From assembly GCA_964618455.1 (NCBI GenBank), contig CAZUAQ010000001.1, forward strand, positions 189,056-253,055: DNA of 64,000 bases, given 5' to 3'. The notes beneath the pieces are model-generated. The model worked only from the letters and a program-made list of their open reading frames with translations. It searched no databases and was not told the DNA's origin. A program made the translations under genes and the position numbers. Positions within the stretch are counted from its first letter, which is position 1; the number at the start of each line of letters is the position of its first letter. Source of the DNA: CAZUAQ01 sp964618455 (GTDB lineage: Bacteria > Planctomycetota > Phycisphaerae > UBA1845 > PWPN01). Positions 43,801 through 51,509 of the stretch are shown one piece after another.

Positions 43801-46107
43801 ATCACGCTCGACGGCGCCAACAACACGCTGCTGATCGCCGCGCCCGAAGACAAACACGAGCAGATCAAGGGAATCATCGACGATCTCGACACGAGCACGC
43901 TGGTGGGCATGCAGCCGCCGGTGACGATCAAGCTGCAGCATGTGCGGGCTTCCGATCTCGAGCGGACGCTGACGCAGATGATCCGCACGAGCAAGCGTCC
44001 GGACCGCCGCACGCGGACCTACCCGGTGACGGTCACGGCGGACGATGCCGCCAATACCCTGCTCGTCACGGCGGCGACGGAGAAGGATCTCGAGGAGATC
44101 CGTGTCCTCATCGACACGCTCGATCAGCCGCTCGGCCAGGACGACAACCGGGAGGCGGTGCCGTATGAGCTGGAGTTTGCCGACGTCGGCAGCGTGATGA
44201 ACGTCATCCGCGACCAGTTCAAGAACAACGACCGGCTCTCGACTTCACAGCAGATCTCCGTGGTGCCGGTGGCGGCGACGAACATGATCGTCGTGACCGC
44301 CTCGCCCGAGAATCACGCGAAAATCGCGATGCTGCTGGAGAACATCGATAAATCCGGCATCGGCACGCGGAAGAGCTACCCGATCACGCTGATCAACGCC
44401 GATCCCAACGAGGTCGCGCGTTCCCTGACCACGATCTACAACAACGCCATGCCGCGATCGCGCACCGGTCGCGTCCCGGCGGTGTTCACGGCCGTGCCGG
44501 GCTCCAAGCAGGTCGTCGTGACCGCCAACGCCTCCGAGATGGAGGAGATCCGCGCCCTGATCGACGAGTTCGATCGCAAGGCGGGGCCCGAGAGCGATCG
44601 TGAGATGCGTGTTCTCCCCGTCAGCAAATTGGCCGCCGCCGAGATGGCCGATCTGCTTCGCGAGTACCTTTCACCCGCCAACGCGCGGCGCGGCGCTCCG
44701 TTGCCGGGTGATACCAAGATCATCGCCAGCACGGGCGCCGACACGGTGGTCATCGCCGGCACGAAGGAACGCCTCGACGAGTTGGAGCAGCTCGCCGCCC
44801 AGATTGAAGAGCAGGCGGGCAAGGCGATCGACGAGCCCCCGGGACGCGAAGTCCACGTCTTCAACGTGTCGTACGCCGACCCGCGCACCCTCGCCCAGGG
44901 CATCACGCGGACTTTCGGCAAGACCGGTCGCAACGTGCCCGAGATCGAGCAGGTCGAGGCCGTGGGTGACCCGACCACCGGCACGGTGATCGTCAACGCC
45001 GCGCCTTCCAAGCTCGAACGCATCAAGCAGGTCGTCGAGAAGCTCGACACCGAGACGGCCAATGTCCCACGGCAGGAAGTGGTCAAGGTCAAGCACGCCG
45101 ACGCCAACGATCTCGCCCAGGTCCTGACGCAGACGTACCGCTACGCCCGCCGGAGCCGGAACAGCCCGCAGATCTCCGTCCAGGCCGAGCCCAGCGGCGA
45201 TGCACTGGTCATCTCCGCCGGAGAAACGGACATGGAGGGGATCAAGGAGCTGATCGGCCAATTGGACATACACCCGGAGATGGATGTCGAGGAACTCCGC
45301 GTGATTCCGCTTCAGTACGTCGATGCCCAGGAGACCCTCACCATCATGCAGGATCACCTGAGCAAGCCGGGTGGCCGTCGCGGTCGACGTGGCAGTTCCG
45401 ATCTAATCGGCGACATCAAGCTGCAGGCATCTTCCACGCTGAACGCCCTGGTGGTCAGCGGTTCGTCTGAAGAGATCGACAGCGTCGAGTCCAAGATCAA
45501 GACCATCGATGTCCAGGTCGAAGGCGCCGCCAACGCACCGAAGATCATCAAGCTGGAGAAGGCGGTCGCGAGTGAACTGGCGAACACGCTGTCGGACATG
45601 TTCACCACGCCCGCACAGCGCGCCCGCCGCTCCAATCCCGAGTCGATCCCGCTGATCATGGCCGACGACGCCACCAACTCACTGGTGGTTCGCGCCCGGT
45701 CGATGGACTACGTGCTCATCGAGGACATGGCCCGGAAGCTGGACACGAGCGACGATACCGGCGGTCTCGAGATCATCCCGCTGACGCGCGGCGTGGATGC
45801 CCAGCGGCTGGCCCAGGAAATCGAACGGACGATCAACCGCGGCGAGTCGTACTCGGCGCGTCAGCGCCCCGGCAAGCGTCCCGGTCAGGTGGCGATCGGT
45901 GTGGATACCCGCGCCCCAGCCCTGATTGTGGCGGGCTCGCCGGAATTGTTCCCGGCGGTACAGAAGCTGGTGGACACGCTGCAGGAACTGGAGCCCGCCG
46001 GGCGCATGGGAGCGCGCGTCGTTCCCGTGAACAATGTCCCTTCACGGGATATGCAGCGCGTGTTGATCGAGATGCTCCGTAGTCAGGGCATCGAAGCCGG
46101 ACGGTGA
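34870..46107 (+). CDS. Giant secretin N-domain tandem repeat protein without a secretin barrel
   Basis: A 3745-residue exported protein. The signal peptide ends near WAAPAWGD. The ATG at 34870 has GGAGG ten bases upstream; ATGs at 34894 and 34915 are alternatives. After an acidic/Pro linker, an N0-like domain lies at about 35500-35790 (CAEDLVEMTSLSMVGF, VIFDKNVWIVRRDDYLVIRN). Then come about 36 secretin N1-like modules of 70-100 residues, each with the pattern beta (PLxxA), helix (DVAxxLxxLF), loop, beta-beta (ITADxxTNTLIVTA) and helix (IxxLIxxLD). Early modules have long Ser/Gly/Arg/Tyr-rich loops. There is no secretin barrel. The protein stops after the first beta-alpha half of a final module (RVVPVNN to MLRSQGIEAGR). 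It lies between gspM and the secretin gene. I infer a periplasmic extension of the secretin. Confidence 0.9.
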   Translation: MNVWKGFAMRRWNGGMTMNDYVRGCALFAIGLVAVWAAPAWGDPTDEGGQDEREVAQNDASPSRPRNTDRSMREYGERKVREAAAASATQPGDASPIPPKDDIKSEAQDIDAPTEEEVAERLKALRERRERMAKEERAKEQEELSKEPAITPQAGPAWTQGGKGGQQTPPNNVDPNAGTPSVPPSQRGNTDPVNAKPGEIVVTVDPEKGTFQSSQLKLVAPEDRPYFISWLNTPFQKCAEDLVEMTSLSMVGFHLIQPNSVGNLTLRTPHVMTFDEMLTFINYVIFDKNVWIVRRDDYLVIRNLTEWYQRIPTRRIYQTAEAYEQADLPGWEIATFYYEPKALPSAQLAQSVMDTIPLNALRATLVPDSNLIEIKGFVYFLDEKLAYLRGIDVKQPPPVDWKEYKLEHAAPETAADLLMTLMDMSGSAKSSASGGRVTRQRGGRPNPQQPNAPGSVGESQEDAIDIKPINSRNSLLIRASEVNHTKIAEYIEKYIDIKSDDELPVEIIKMKFADPGELVELIQPLLGEKQEYQPPSKPVKPGTPPPPPPPVQIRTVGTTAEMIPLPPLSSILVKANKQEMAKIKAYIEMLDIDTGGDEPFEIVTMNYATASNVANIVRTVISGQRSRSPRRTSSADSFTATADNINDKIIVLQGSEKELEEAKSLIARLDVDPLQGAIQKLVTIENTDPRVISEILGQRYGSNTRSRYNISSTPSLPSFIPDDNSSTLMVLCREEAWPEIERLIKELDERAEVQNRTHLYKLENANVADVLPVLQQVLGDTNSRAVRMPLRNYLNTPEFIAIEETNGLLVSGDEKAHQKVKDMLPLLDVKGTVNEFRPIELEKADAEYVAQKVEELFASSGSSSRSPYSYRRTGYGSSSSSGAQVRVIAEPVTNRILVAASDGDFAKAKSLAESIDAEYIAKKYERRLFPLQYADPNEVEQAVASVFEAEQVSSGRYGSRSSTVDAPPTVRTVGTGNGLVVIATEDKMKDIEEFINELDTDRMSGNEMRTYKVKSSDSRGSYGLAQTLTDMYGRGGRYGQNTSNVRFMGDYGSELLIVSAPKTRMPEIDKMVKEMIKSKEPDEIIFKHFDLKEADPKDMAELLEPILEDHYEGEQGYSSRWYGGGGMEPRVVAHTTARKIMVAGTPSVIDLAERMIDEFDRKPEESVTQMVTLEKIKAEEIAPVIEAQLSDGSSSSSSYDRYSYWRRRNRSTMAEKIPFTATPVESSNSLILKGTQRDVEEAMELVMQLDVMGRPDGPMVRVFLLEFADVYDTISFLEDMLGIGYSYDSFGGTSGSGSGSGGSAGKIVLRPEYTGNQLIVSAPFERMPMIESLIKLRENQAEIEQIEWAKLDQEGAVGRGKPIGRDGKFLTKEYDLPEDFEAIDEVVSQLSKVLEDYYGYMDSPYVKSFPFTRKIIIEAKPEQFQQTETFLADIMEDPPQPRVFYFVTQVGDGVSAMDVASQMFNIASASTSMKEGLNMMTIPRSSSAQDAIGILEQREILHNTPIERPEPMVEDNEATTKPAGSSLFIAPVSELAAMHRELASLSWVQTAEAELEAKSEPDTEPKAEPAVATSQPASGTVADNESDSASQSTESAAPAVTPEIQQSRDILRKALQGARQQTQIVVDEEQRLIICGGVKRAQDRETKAKIEHLLAQLEMNTCLGSSPWPSLPRLARSDRIEAGYIPARLEFVPPAAQLAAMQRELASLSWVQTAEAEPEAEPKPDTEPKAEPAVATTQPASRTVADNDSEATSSSIELSPTVSTTESTAAAPKAPPASAVTPEVQQSRDILRNALKGARQQTQIVVDEEKGLIYVIGKEPQLKSLDVLLTDLVDRAKQLVQDAEDDRPIRVFPVKNVDVAIAANILETMFNEQAARGGRKQPQQAKPDEKKPQEGEEGEEEGPSRRREEEQEEQQKELEAQARQAGQRIKVYPDPRTQTLIIKADAEMFPRVAELLLKIDRPGRGLPVDIKLFRLKKLNAYEVEQTLKAVLKIEDPERMRRRPRGGPNADASQAADMIERMEERMLEMQKLQQQQAKAGPQEGGEDGTPGGLKLNPSKDISITSDSTTNTVIVSAPEQGMMLVEELINELEAQEIPIRIELFTLDNAPAEMVAEELQKIFQAQRGPRGGDPDGFTPSRMGDVKFAANARTNTIVVRALEPDIEKIRPIVKEFDESPDEGLVQIYTVQRADVSSMAQSLTSIYVDDTQTGPLAVRITPDEDTGTLLVRAPEAKQMLIANKIKEIDEIADTRATPREIQLTLATASSVADKLTQIFAGRTAGALRRQIQIVGDDNSKILFVSAPDEVFKQIEDVAMQLDQDADLDFRVYPLEFAFAEEVHARFREMMAQLLSQMGGGGDLNVAVTPDPRTNSLIVSGSPKIFLLVEKVLADLDVEPEGFSEITTSMFYLQKANPSSLASTITSLYSSAKFPGGVAPPRAVAVPTSSLLYVYGTKKQIQDIKAQVIDPYEEAIGPDDFLVEDYVIPVQHADVEDVANRLSRWFSQRFANMRAAGATNIHPSQQAVSIIADPSTKSLLISATKENKALIDKMLAEFDTTEDYLKPPETVRLVNARASDVARTLDQMIRRSMPYDRTTRTYPVTVQADDASNTLVLAGREREMTQVKELITQLDVPQPEDNRVVRSYMLTFADLGSVQTAINTQFSDNAKQPIQNQISLTPDYTNNVLMVTASDKNHEKIKNIIDDLDDSENARIPVIENIALLNARASDVATTLNDIIRRTKRIDRRTRTYPITVTANNTTNTLVVTAYQEEMEWARTLIADLDVEPTTADDRVVRSYDIEYVDIGSVNTAINARFSNNANKPIQDQISVTPDYANSKLIVSASAENHQRLAEIIEEVDSENIGKTPSIETIEVVNARASDVAGTLNELIRRTKRRDRKTGTYPITVTADNATNTLVVTAYPKEMEEAKQLIAELDVERPDVDDRPLRSYALQYADPRSVQTAINARFSDNAMKPIHEQVTITLDGANNTLLIAAPEDKHEQIKGIIDDLDTSTLVGMQPPVTIKLQHVRASDLERTLTQMIRTSKRPDRRTRTYPVTVTADDAANTLLVTAATEKDLEEIRVLIDTLDQPLGQDDNREAVPYELEFADVGSVMNVIRDQFKNNDRLSTSQQISVVPVAATNMIVVTASPENHAKIAMLLENIDKSGIGTRKSYPITLINADPNEVARSLTTIYNNAMPRSRTGRVPAVFTAVPGSKQVVVTANASEMEEIRALIDEFDRKAGPESDREMRVLPVSKLAAAEMADLLREYLSPANARRGAPLPGDTKIIASTGADTVVIAGTKERLDELEQLAAQIEEQAGKAIDEPPGREVHVFNVSYADPRTLAQGITRTFGKTGRNVPEIEQVEAVGDPTTGTVIVNAAPSKLERIKQVVEKLDTETANVPRQEVVKVKHADANDLAQVLTQTYRYARRSRNSPQISVQAEPSGDALVISAGETDMEGIKELIGQLDIHPEMDVEELRVIPLQYVDAQETLTIMQDHLSKPGGRRGRRGSSDLIGDIKLQASSTLNALVVSGSSEEIDSVESKIKTIDVQVEGAANAPKIIKLEKAVASELANTLSDMFTTPAQRARRSNPESIPLIMADDATNSLVVRARSMDYVLIEDMARKLDTSDDTGGLEIIPLTRGVDAQRLAQEIERTINRGESYSARQRPGKRPGQVAIGVDTRAPALIVAGSPELFPAVQKLVDTLQELEPAGRMGARVVPVNNVPSRDMQRVLIEMLRSQGIEAGR
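39475..40310 (+). repeat. In-frame internal duplication in the giant N-domain gene
   Basis: The segment starting at 39481 (ELASLSWVQTAEAE, then an EPK-rich linker, then QQSRDILRKALQGARQQTQ) recurs from 39970 with near-identical bases. The copies are offset by 489 bases at the start and 540 bases at the end, so the second copy carries about 51 extra bases in its linker. Both are in frame, and each covers roughly 270-320 bases. Confidence 0.8.
42571..44390 (+). repeat. Four tandem two-module repeats of about 455 bp
   Basis: Units begin at 42571, 43024, 43480 and 43936, spaced 453, 456 and 456 bases apart. Each encodes two alternating N-modules. The first has VNARASDVA..L...IRR and RTYP.TV.A....NTLVVTA. 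The second has RSY.L.YAD..SV.TAIN..FS.NA..PI..QI. This order is recent compared with the diverged modules elsewhere in the gene. Confidence 0.85.
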
Positions 46108-46258
46108 GACCGCCGGTTGTGAATGAAGTGATGACACGCGTTCGCCGCGGATCTTCGTGGCGGGCGCGTGGAAATGCCTGTATCGTATGAGGCGATGCGG
46201 GCCGTTCGACCGGGTGATGAAGTGTCTGCCGGGTCGAGACGTTTCCAGGAGATGAACG

Positions 46259-49200
46259 ATGTGGAAGAGACGGATGATTCTGGCGGTTGCGCTGTGTCAT
46301 GCCATGATGTTTGGCCTGTCAGTGATGGCCAATCCTGCGACGCAGCCGGCGTCCTCGAGTGCAGATGCCAAGGATGAGGCGGGCGCGACGGAGAAGGCAG
46401 GGCGGAAGGCGACTCCCAAGGTGCGGGTCACGCCGACCGCGCAGGACCGCTCACGGCAGAATCGGGATTCGGCAGGTAGCAGCAAGCGCCGCACCGTGCG
46501 CATGCGTGTCGGTGGTGTGGATCGTGACGGAACACGCCTGGCGCAGAACTCGGAGCGCTCCGAACGGGGGCCGCGCGTATCCGTCACCGCCCCGGGCGAA
46601 CGACGAAGCGATCGCGGGGCCGAGGAACCCTCCGAGCCCGTCGATGTCGTCGACGTGATCGACGATTCCACGCAGGAAGTGGCCAACATCGGCAACCTGA
46701 GCGGCCTCGGACTGCGCATCGAAGCCCTCGACGACGGCAGCCTCATCGTCTACGGCACGGAACAGGACGTCGCCATCATCGAGGCGTTCATCGAGCAGAT
46801 GGACAAGACCTCCGATGTGGACAAGGACTTCGTCGTTATTCCGTTGAAGAACGCCCAGGCCAAGACGCTCGCGCCGCAGATCGAGCAGATCTGGAATGAT
46901 TCGCACCGGCGAGGAGGACGCCGTCGACAAGTCAGCCCTGAGGATGAAATCACGATCATCGCCGAGCCCCGCTCGAATGTGCTGCTGGTGGCCTCGGCGA
47001 AGGTCAACATCCCGAAGATCAGGAGCATCATCGACCAATTGGATGAACTCACGGTCCTGGACAAGGACAAAGTGATTTTCGAGCCGTTCACGCTTGATCA
47101 CATCAACGCTGATGAAGCCAAGATCATCCTCGACAAAATGCTGGAAAGCGTGAAGGAGCAGCGCGGCGCCACCGATCTTCAGATCACCATCGAGGCCAAT
47201 CCCCGCCAGAATCAACTGCTGATCAACGCCCCCGAGGGCGAAATGGATCAGATCCGCCACCTCATCAGCCTGATCGACGTGGAGCCGGATCCCCAGGGGC
47301 GTAACGTCGTCAAGCTGGCGGTCTATCCGCTTCTCGAAGCCAAAGCCGACGACCTGTCCGATCTGCTCAGCGAGATGCTGCAGGTGGACATCGATGCCGA
47401 CGATGCCGTGGATGAAAAGGTCCGCATGCTGCAGGTGCTGATGCAGAGTGTGGGCGGCGAAACGGATGCCATCGTGGCATTGAATCTCGAGAAGCCGATT
47501 CAGATTTTCCCCGACCGCGGCGGGAACGCCCTCGTCGTCGCCACGGTGGAGGAGAACATCAAGCCCATCGGTGAGATCATCCGCCAGCTCGACACGCATG
47601 CCGTCGGCGCGGAAATGCAGGTGGACATGTACACCCTCGCGCATGCCGACGCCGAGACGGTCGCCAACCAGATTCGCGACATGTTCGATCAGGGCGGACG
47701 GCTCGCCGAGCAGCCCGGCCTGGAGGTCTCCAGCCGGACGCCGAGTGGACAGGTCGGCGAGGCACTGGCATACAACATCGGGATCGTCGCGGACAAGCGG
47801 AGCAACACGATCCTCGTGGCGGGGCGTCCGGAGCAGTTGACCATCGTTCAGCGCATCCTGGAGACCGTCGATACCGAAGAGGATGCCAGCAAATTCGCCC
47901 CGCGGATTCTCACCCTCGAGCACGCCGACGTGGAGACGATTCAGCAAACGTTGCAGCAGGTGGCCGACCAGTGGCGTGAGGCCGCCGATCAGCTCGGTGG
48001 CGGCATCGCGGCTCAGCGTGAACGCGTCGAGATCATTCCCGACGTGCGCACCAACAGCCTGATCATCGTCGCCCGGGAGGACAACTACGACCGCATCGCC
48101 GAACTGGCCACCAAGCTCGACGGCGCCGACGCCGACTACATGGGCCAGGTGCGCATCATCGATCTGGAGAATCTCGCCGCCTCGGACATCGCCGACAAGA
48201 TCGAGCAGCTCTGGGAGCGCAAGTTGGAGCAGCGTCGTCGCAGTGGACTTCCCGAGGACAAGCCGGTTCTCGTGTCGGATACGCGGAGCAACGCCCTGAT
48301 CATTGCCGCCAACAATGATGATTTCGCGGCCATCGAGCGGATCATCCAGCAGCTCGAGCAGCAGCCCAACCGTCCGATGCAGGATATCCGGCAGATCAAC
48401 ATCGAACATCACGGGGCGGCGACCCTGGCCGAAGTCATTCAGAGCCTCTTCGACCAGCGGATTCAGCAGAGCCTCGACGAGGGGGAGAGCGAACTTCCCT
48501 CCGATCGCGTCTTTCTCGATGCCGACCCGATGTCCAACACGATTCTCGTGGTCTCGTCGAAGACCAACTACGACGAGATCGTGCGACTGGTTAACCTGCT
48601 CGACAAGCCCCCGGCGGTGGAGGGCATCATTCGCACCTTCACCATCCGCAATGCCGACGTAACCAAGGTCAAGGACATCCTCGACGAGATGTTCGACGCG
48701 GGTGTTTACATGCCGGGCGGGGATCGGGAAATCCCCGAGGAGGAGACACGCGTCAACATCGTCACCGATGTACGCTCGAGTTCGCTGCTGGTCAGCGCGA
48801 GCCCGACCAACCTGAAGATCATCGAGGAGTTGATCAAGGATCTGGATCGCACCGACCCCGGGATCGTCATCGCCGACGCCCGCTTCCTGCCGATCGAGCA
48901 TGCCGATCCGATCGCCGTGGGGGACATGCTCACCCAGCTTTTCGAGGGGATGCGCAGTGCTCTCGACGGCGATCAGCAGGATCAACTCGAGCTGACCGTC
49001 GTGCCGGACCCCCAGAATCGGCGCATCGCCATCTCCGGTACGCGTTATGCCATGAAGCGTGCCGAGGAGCTTCTTCCGCGTCTCGACCAGCATACCGACG
49101 GTCCGGCTTCGGACGTCCGGGTGTATCAGCTCGTCAACGCGAACGCGGCGAAGCTTTCCGAAGTGCTGCGAACGCTCTTCGATGAAAGTGAAAACGAGGA

Positions 49201-51433
49201 CATCAAACGCGCGCCGATCACCATCCTCCCCGAGGAGGGGTCCAACAGCCTGATCGTCATCGCTTCCGAGCCCGATCACGCGTTGGTCAAGCGATGGACC
49301 AAGGATCTCGATATCGCGTCGACGCGCTCCTCGCAGATGCGCGTCTTCCCACTCAAGGTGGCCAAGGCCGAGCAGGTTTCGGACATCCTGAGCGATCTGC
49401 TCGACAGCCAGTCCACGGAAATCGAGGAGACCTTCTCCGTCGTTCCCGATCCGCGGACGGAATCCATCATCGTGTTCGGTTCGCCGGATCTCTTGCGGAA
49501 CGTCGCGGAAATCGTCAAGAACCTCGATAACAACGAATCCATCAACACGATGGAGATGCGGGTCTTCCGCCTGTTCAACCAGAAAGCGGAGGATCTTGCC
49601 GAGCGGTTGGATGAATTCTTCGAGCAGGCCGGCAGTGAGAGCGGCGCGGATGCCCGTCAGCTCATCGTCCAGTTCACCGCGATGGACTACCAGACCGGCC
49701 AGGAAGTGCTTCGCAAGCTCGTGCACCAGGACATCACCATCACCCCCGAGCCGGTGACGAACTCGCTGCTGGTGCTCGCTCCGGCGGGACAGATCGAGAT
49801 GATGGAGCAGTTGATCGTCATGCTCGACAGCGTGCCGCTGGTCGAAACCCGCGCGGAGGTCTTCGTCCTGCGCAACGCGAACGCGACCGACATGGCCGAT
49901 CTGCTGGAAGAGCTCTTCGCGGCCGAGCGCGGCGAAGAAGGTGCCCCGCGCATCAGCTTCGGGGACGGGGGACCGATGCTGGTCGGCGGATCCGGGGACT
50001 CCGCCGTCGAGGTGGCATTCGGGGTCGATCCGCGAACCAACTCTCTGATCGTCGCCGGAAGCGAGTCCATCCTGGCCAGCGTTCGCAAGCTGATTACCGA
50101 ACTGGACTATATGGAAGTCCAGAACCGCAGAGTCGAAGTCGTCCGCCTCAACTATGCCCGAGCCACGGAAGTGGCGGAGACCCTGACCGATTTCTACGAC
50201 GAGCAGCTCGAGAGAATCCAGGAAGCCAGTGAGGATGCCCTCTCGGCCCAACGGCTCGAGGAACTCCGGGTGACCGCCCGCGATTTCACCGAAGGCCAGG
50301 GCGAGGGAGATGACGAGTCGAGCGTTCTGCTGGTCAGCTACAGCCCGCGTATGGAAGCCGAAGTGATCAATCTCATCAACGAGCTCGACCAGCCTCCGCC
50401 GCAGGTCATGATCCAGGTGCTCATGGCAGAGGTCACGCTCGACGATCGCTTCGAGATGGGTATGGAATTCGCCCTGCAGGATCTGCTCTTCAGCGAGCAG
50501 GCCACGGTCGGCCCCAACGGCATCATCCAGGGGCCGGACAAGGACTTCATCGGCGGCACGAGCGTCGGCGCGTCGGGCGAGTCCGCCCTGGGGGGCTTCA
50601 CGTTCACGATCACCGGCGAGGACTTCAACTTCCTGCTTCGCGCCCTCGAAGCCGAGGGTCGTCTCGAGGTGCTCAGCCGCCCGGCCATCATGGTCGAACA
50701 CGGCCGCGAAGCCACCATCATCGTGGGCGAGCGCGTGCCGACCGTACAGGACTTCCGTACCGACAACAGCGGGGCGACGATTCCCAGCGTTACCTACGAG
50801 GAGGTCGGTATTCAACTCGTCGTGACGCCGATCATCAATCCCGACGGCTACGTCAGCATGCACATCGAGCCGGAGATCTCCGCCATCGGCAACTCCTCCG
50901 TGGCGGTCGCCGCCGGGGTCAATCTGCCGATCTTCACCACGCGTGAAGCCGAGACGGACGTCACGGTCAAGAACGGTGAGACGGTCATCATCGGTGGCTT
51001 GATCACCAGCCAGACGAACCGCTCGGAGAACAAGGTGCCCGTGGCCGGCGACGTGCCGATCATCGGCAACCTCTTCCGCGCCAAGGTCAATACGCAGACC
51101 AAGACGGAACTGCTCATGATCCTGACCCCGAACGTCATCCGCACGCCGGAGGATGCCTACAAGCACTCCGTCAAGATGCGGGATCAGACCGGTCTGATCG
51201 ACAACATCCGCCGCAGCCCGCTCATGCAGAAGCTTCAGGTCAAGCCGACCGACGAACTGATCCGGCCGATCAATTCCGAGGAGTTGCGGCCCAATATCGA
51301 TCCCGGCGATCGTTACGAGGGGACGACATCCGAACCCTTGGGTCCTGAACTCGATGTCATGGGGCCGGAGGCGTCAATCATTCGCACGGGCGCCAAGAAG
51401 AAGGAATCGCTAGTCTCGTATCCGAGGCGATAG
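46259..51433 (+). CDS. gspD: Secretin (GspD-like) with about 14 tandem N-modules
   Basis: A 1724-residue outer-membrane secretin; typical GspD is 650-700. AGGAG precedes the ATG. The signal peptide is MWKRRMILAVALCHAMMFGLS and ends near MANPA. A basic, disordered linker of about 120 residues follows. There is no N0. The first element is the beta-beta-alpha half of a module (GLRIEALDDGSLIVYGTEQD, then a helix ending EQMD), followed by about 14 full N1-like modules. From about residue 1375 comes the secretin barrel: PQVMIQVLMAEVTLDDRFEM, VLSRPAIMVEHGREATIIVG, YEEVGIQLVVTPIIN, ETVIIGGLITSQ and VPIIGNLFRAK. It forms the outer-membrane gate of the T2SS-like machine. It lies 151 bases after the giant N-domain gene. 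Confidence 0.95.
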   Translation: MWKRRMILAVALCHAMMFGLSVMANPATQPASSSADAKDEAGATEKAGRKATPKVRVTPTAQDRSRQNRDSAGSSKRRTVRMRVGGVDRDGTRLAQNSERSERGPRVSVTAPGERRSDRGAEEPSEPVDVVDVIDDSTQEVANIGNLSGLGLRIEALDDGSLIVYGTEQDVAIIEAFIEQMDKTSDVDKDFVVIPLKNAQAKTLAPQIEQIWNDSHRRGGRRRQVSPEDEITIIAEPRSNVLLVASAKVNIPKIRSIIDQLDELTVLDKDKVIFEPFTLDHINADEAKIILDKMLESVKEQRGATDLQITIEANPRQNQLLINAPEGEMDQIRHLISLIDVEPDPQGRNVVKLAVYPLLEAKADDLSDLLSEMLQVDIDADDAVDEKVRMLQVLMQSVGGETDAIVALNLEKPIQIFPDRGGNALVVATVEENIKPIGEIIRQLDTHAVGAEMQVDMYTLAHADAETVANQIRDMFDQGGRLAEQPGLEVSSRTPSGQVGEALAYNIGIVADKRSNTILVAGRPEQLTIVQRILETVDTEEDASKFAPRILTLEHADVETIQQTLQQVADQWREAADQLGGGIAAQRERVEIIPDVRTNSLIIVAREDNYDRIAELATKLDGADADYMGQVRIIDLENLAASDIADKIEQLWERKLEQRRRSGLPEDKPVLVSDTRSNALIIAANNDDFAAIERIIQQLEQQPNRPMQDIRQINIEHHGAATLAEVIQSLFDQRIQQSLDEGESELPSDRVFLDADPMSNTILVVSSKTNYDEIVRLVNLLDKPPAVEGIIRTFTIRNADVTKVKDILDEMFDAGVYMPGGDREIPEEETRVNIVTDVRSSSLLVSASPTNLKIIEELIKDLDRTDPGIVIADARFLPIEHADPIAVGDMLTQLFEGMRSALDGDQQDQLELTVVPDPQNRRIAISGTRYAMKRAEELLPRLDQHTDGPASDVRVYQLVNANAAKLSEVLRTLFDESENEDIKRAPITILPEEGSNSLIVIASEPDHALVKRWTKDLDIASTRSSQMRVFPLKVAKAEQVSDILSDLLDSQSTEIEETFSVVPDPRTESIIVFGSPDLLRNVAEIVKNLDNNESINTMEMRVFRLFNQKAEDLAERLDEFFEQAGSESGADARQLIVQFTAMDYQTGQEVLRKLVHQDITITPEPVTNSLLVLAPAGQIEMMEQLIVMLDSVPLVETRAEVFVLRNANATDMADLLEELFAAERGEEGAPRISFGDGGPMLVGGSGDSAVEVAFGVDPRTNSLIVAGSESILASVRKLITELDYMEVQNRRVEVVRLNYARATEVAETLTDFYDEQLERIQEASEDALSAQRLEELRVTARDFTEGQGEGDDESSVLLVSYSPRMEAEVINLINELDQPPPQVMIQVLMAEVTLDDRFEMGMEFALQDLLFSEQATVGPNGIIQGPDKDFIGGTSVGASGESALGGFTFTITGEDFNFLLRALEAEGRLEVLSRPAIMVEHGREATIIVGERVPTVQDFRTDNSGATIPSVTYEEVGIQLVVTPIINPDGYVSMHIEPEISAIGNSSVAVAAGVNLPIFTTREAETDVTVKNGETVIIGGLITSQTNRSENKVPVAGDVPIIGNLFRAKVNTQTKTELLMILTPNVIRTPEDAYKHSVKMRDQTGLIDNIRRSPLMQKLQVKPTDELIRPINSEELRPNIDPGDRYEGTTSEPLGPELDVMGPEASIIRTGAKKKESLVSYPRR

Positions 51434-51509
51434 GCCCTGCGGACTCGGGTCCTCCATTGAATCCGGCCCGCATCAAACGCCGCCTGATCTGCATTGTGAA
51501 AGTGACGGA

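Noticed and set aside
46108..46258. Frameshift joining the giant N-domain gene and the secretin into one gene
   Set aside because: The giant frame ends in a normal stop, and the secretin has its own AGGAG site, ATG and signal peptide, so two separate genes are favoured.
46451..51166. Minus-strand open frame of about 1571 codons opposite the secretin gene
   Set aside because: It lies fully antisense to the well-supported secretin and its composition (His, Arg, Leu, Val rich) is that of a reverse-frame shadow in high-GC coding DNA.
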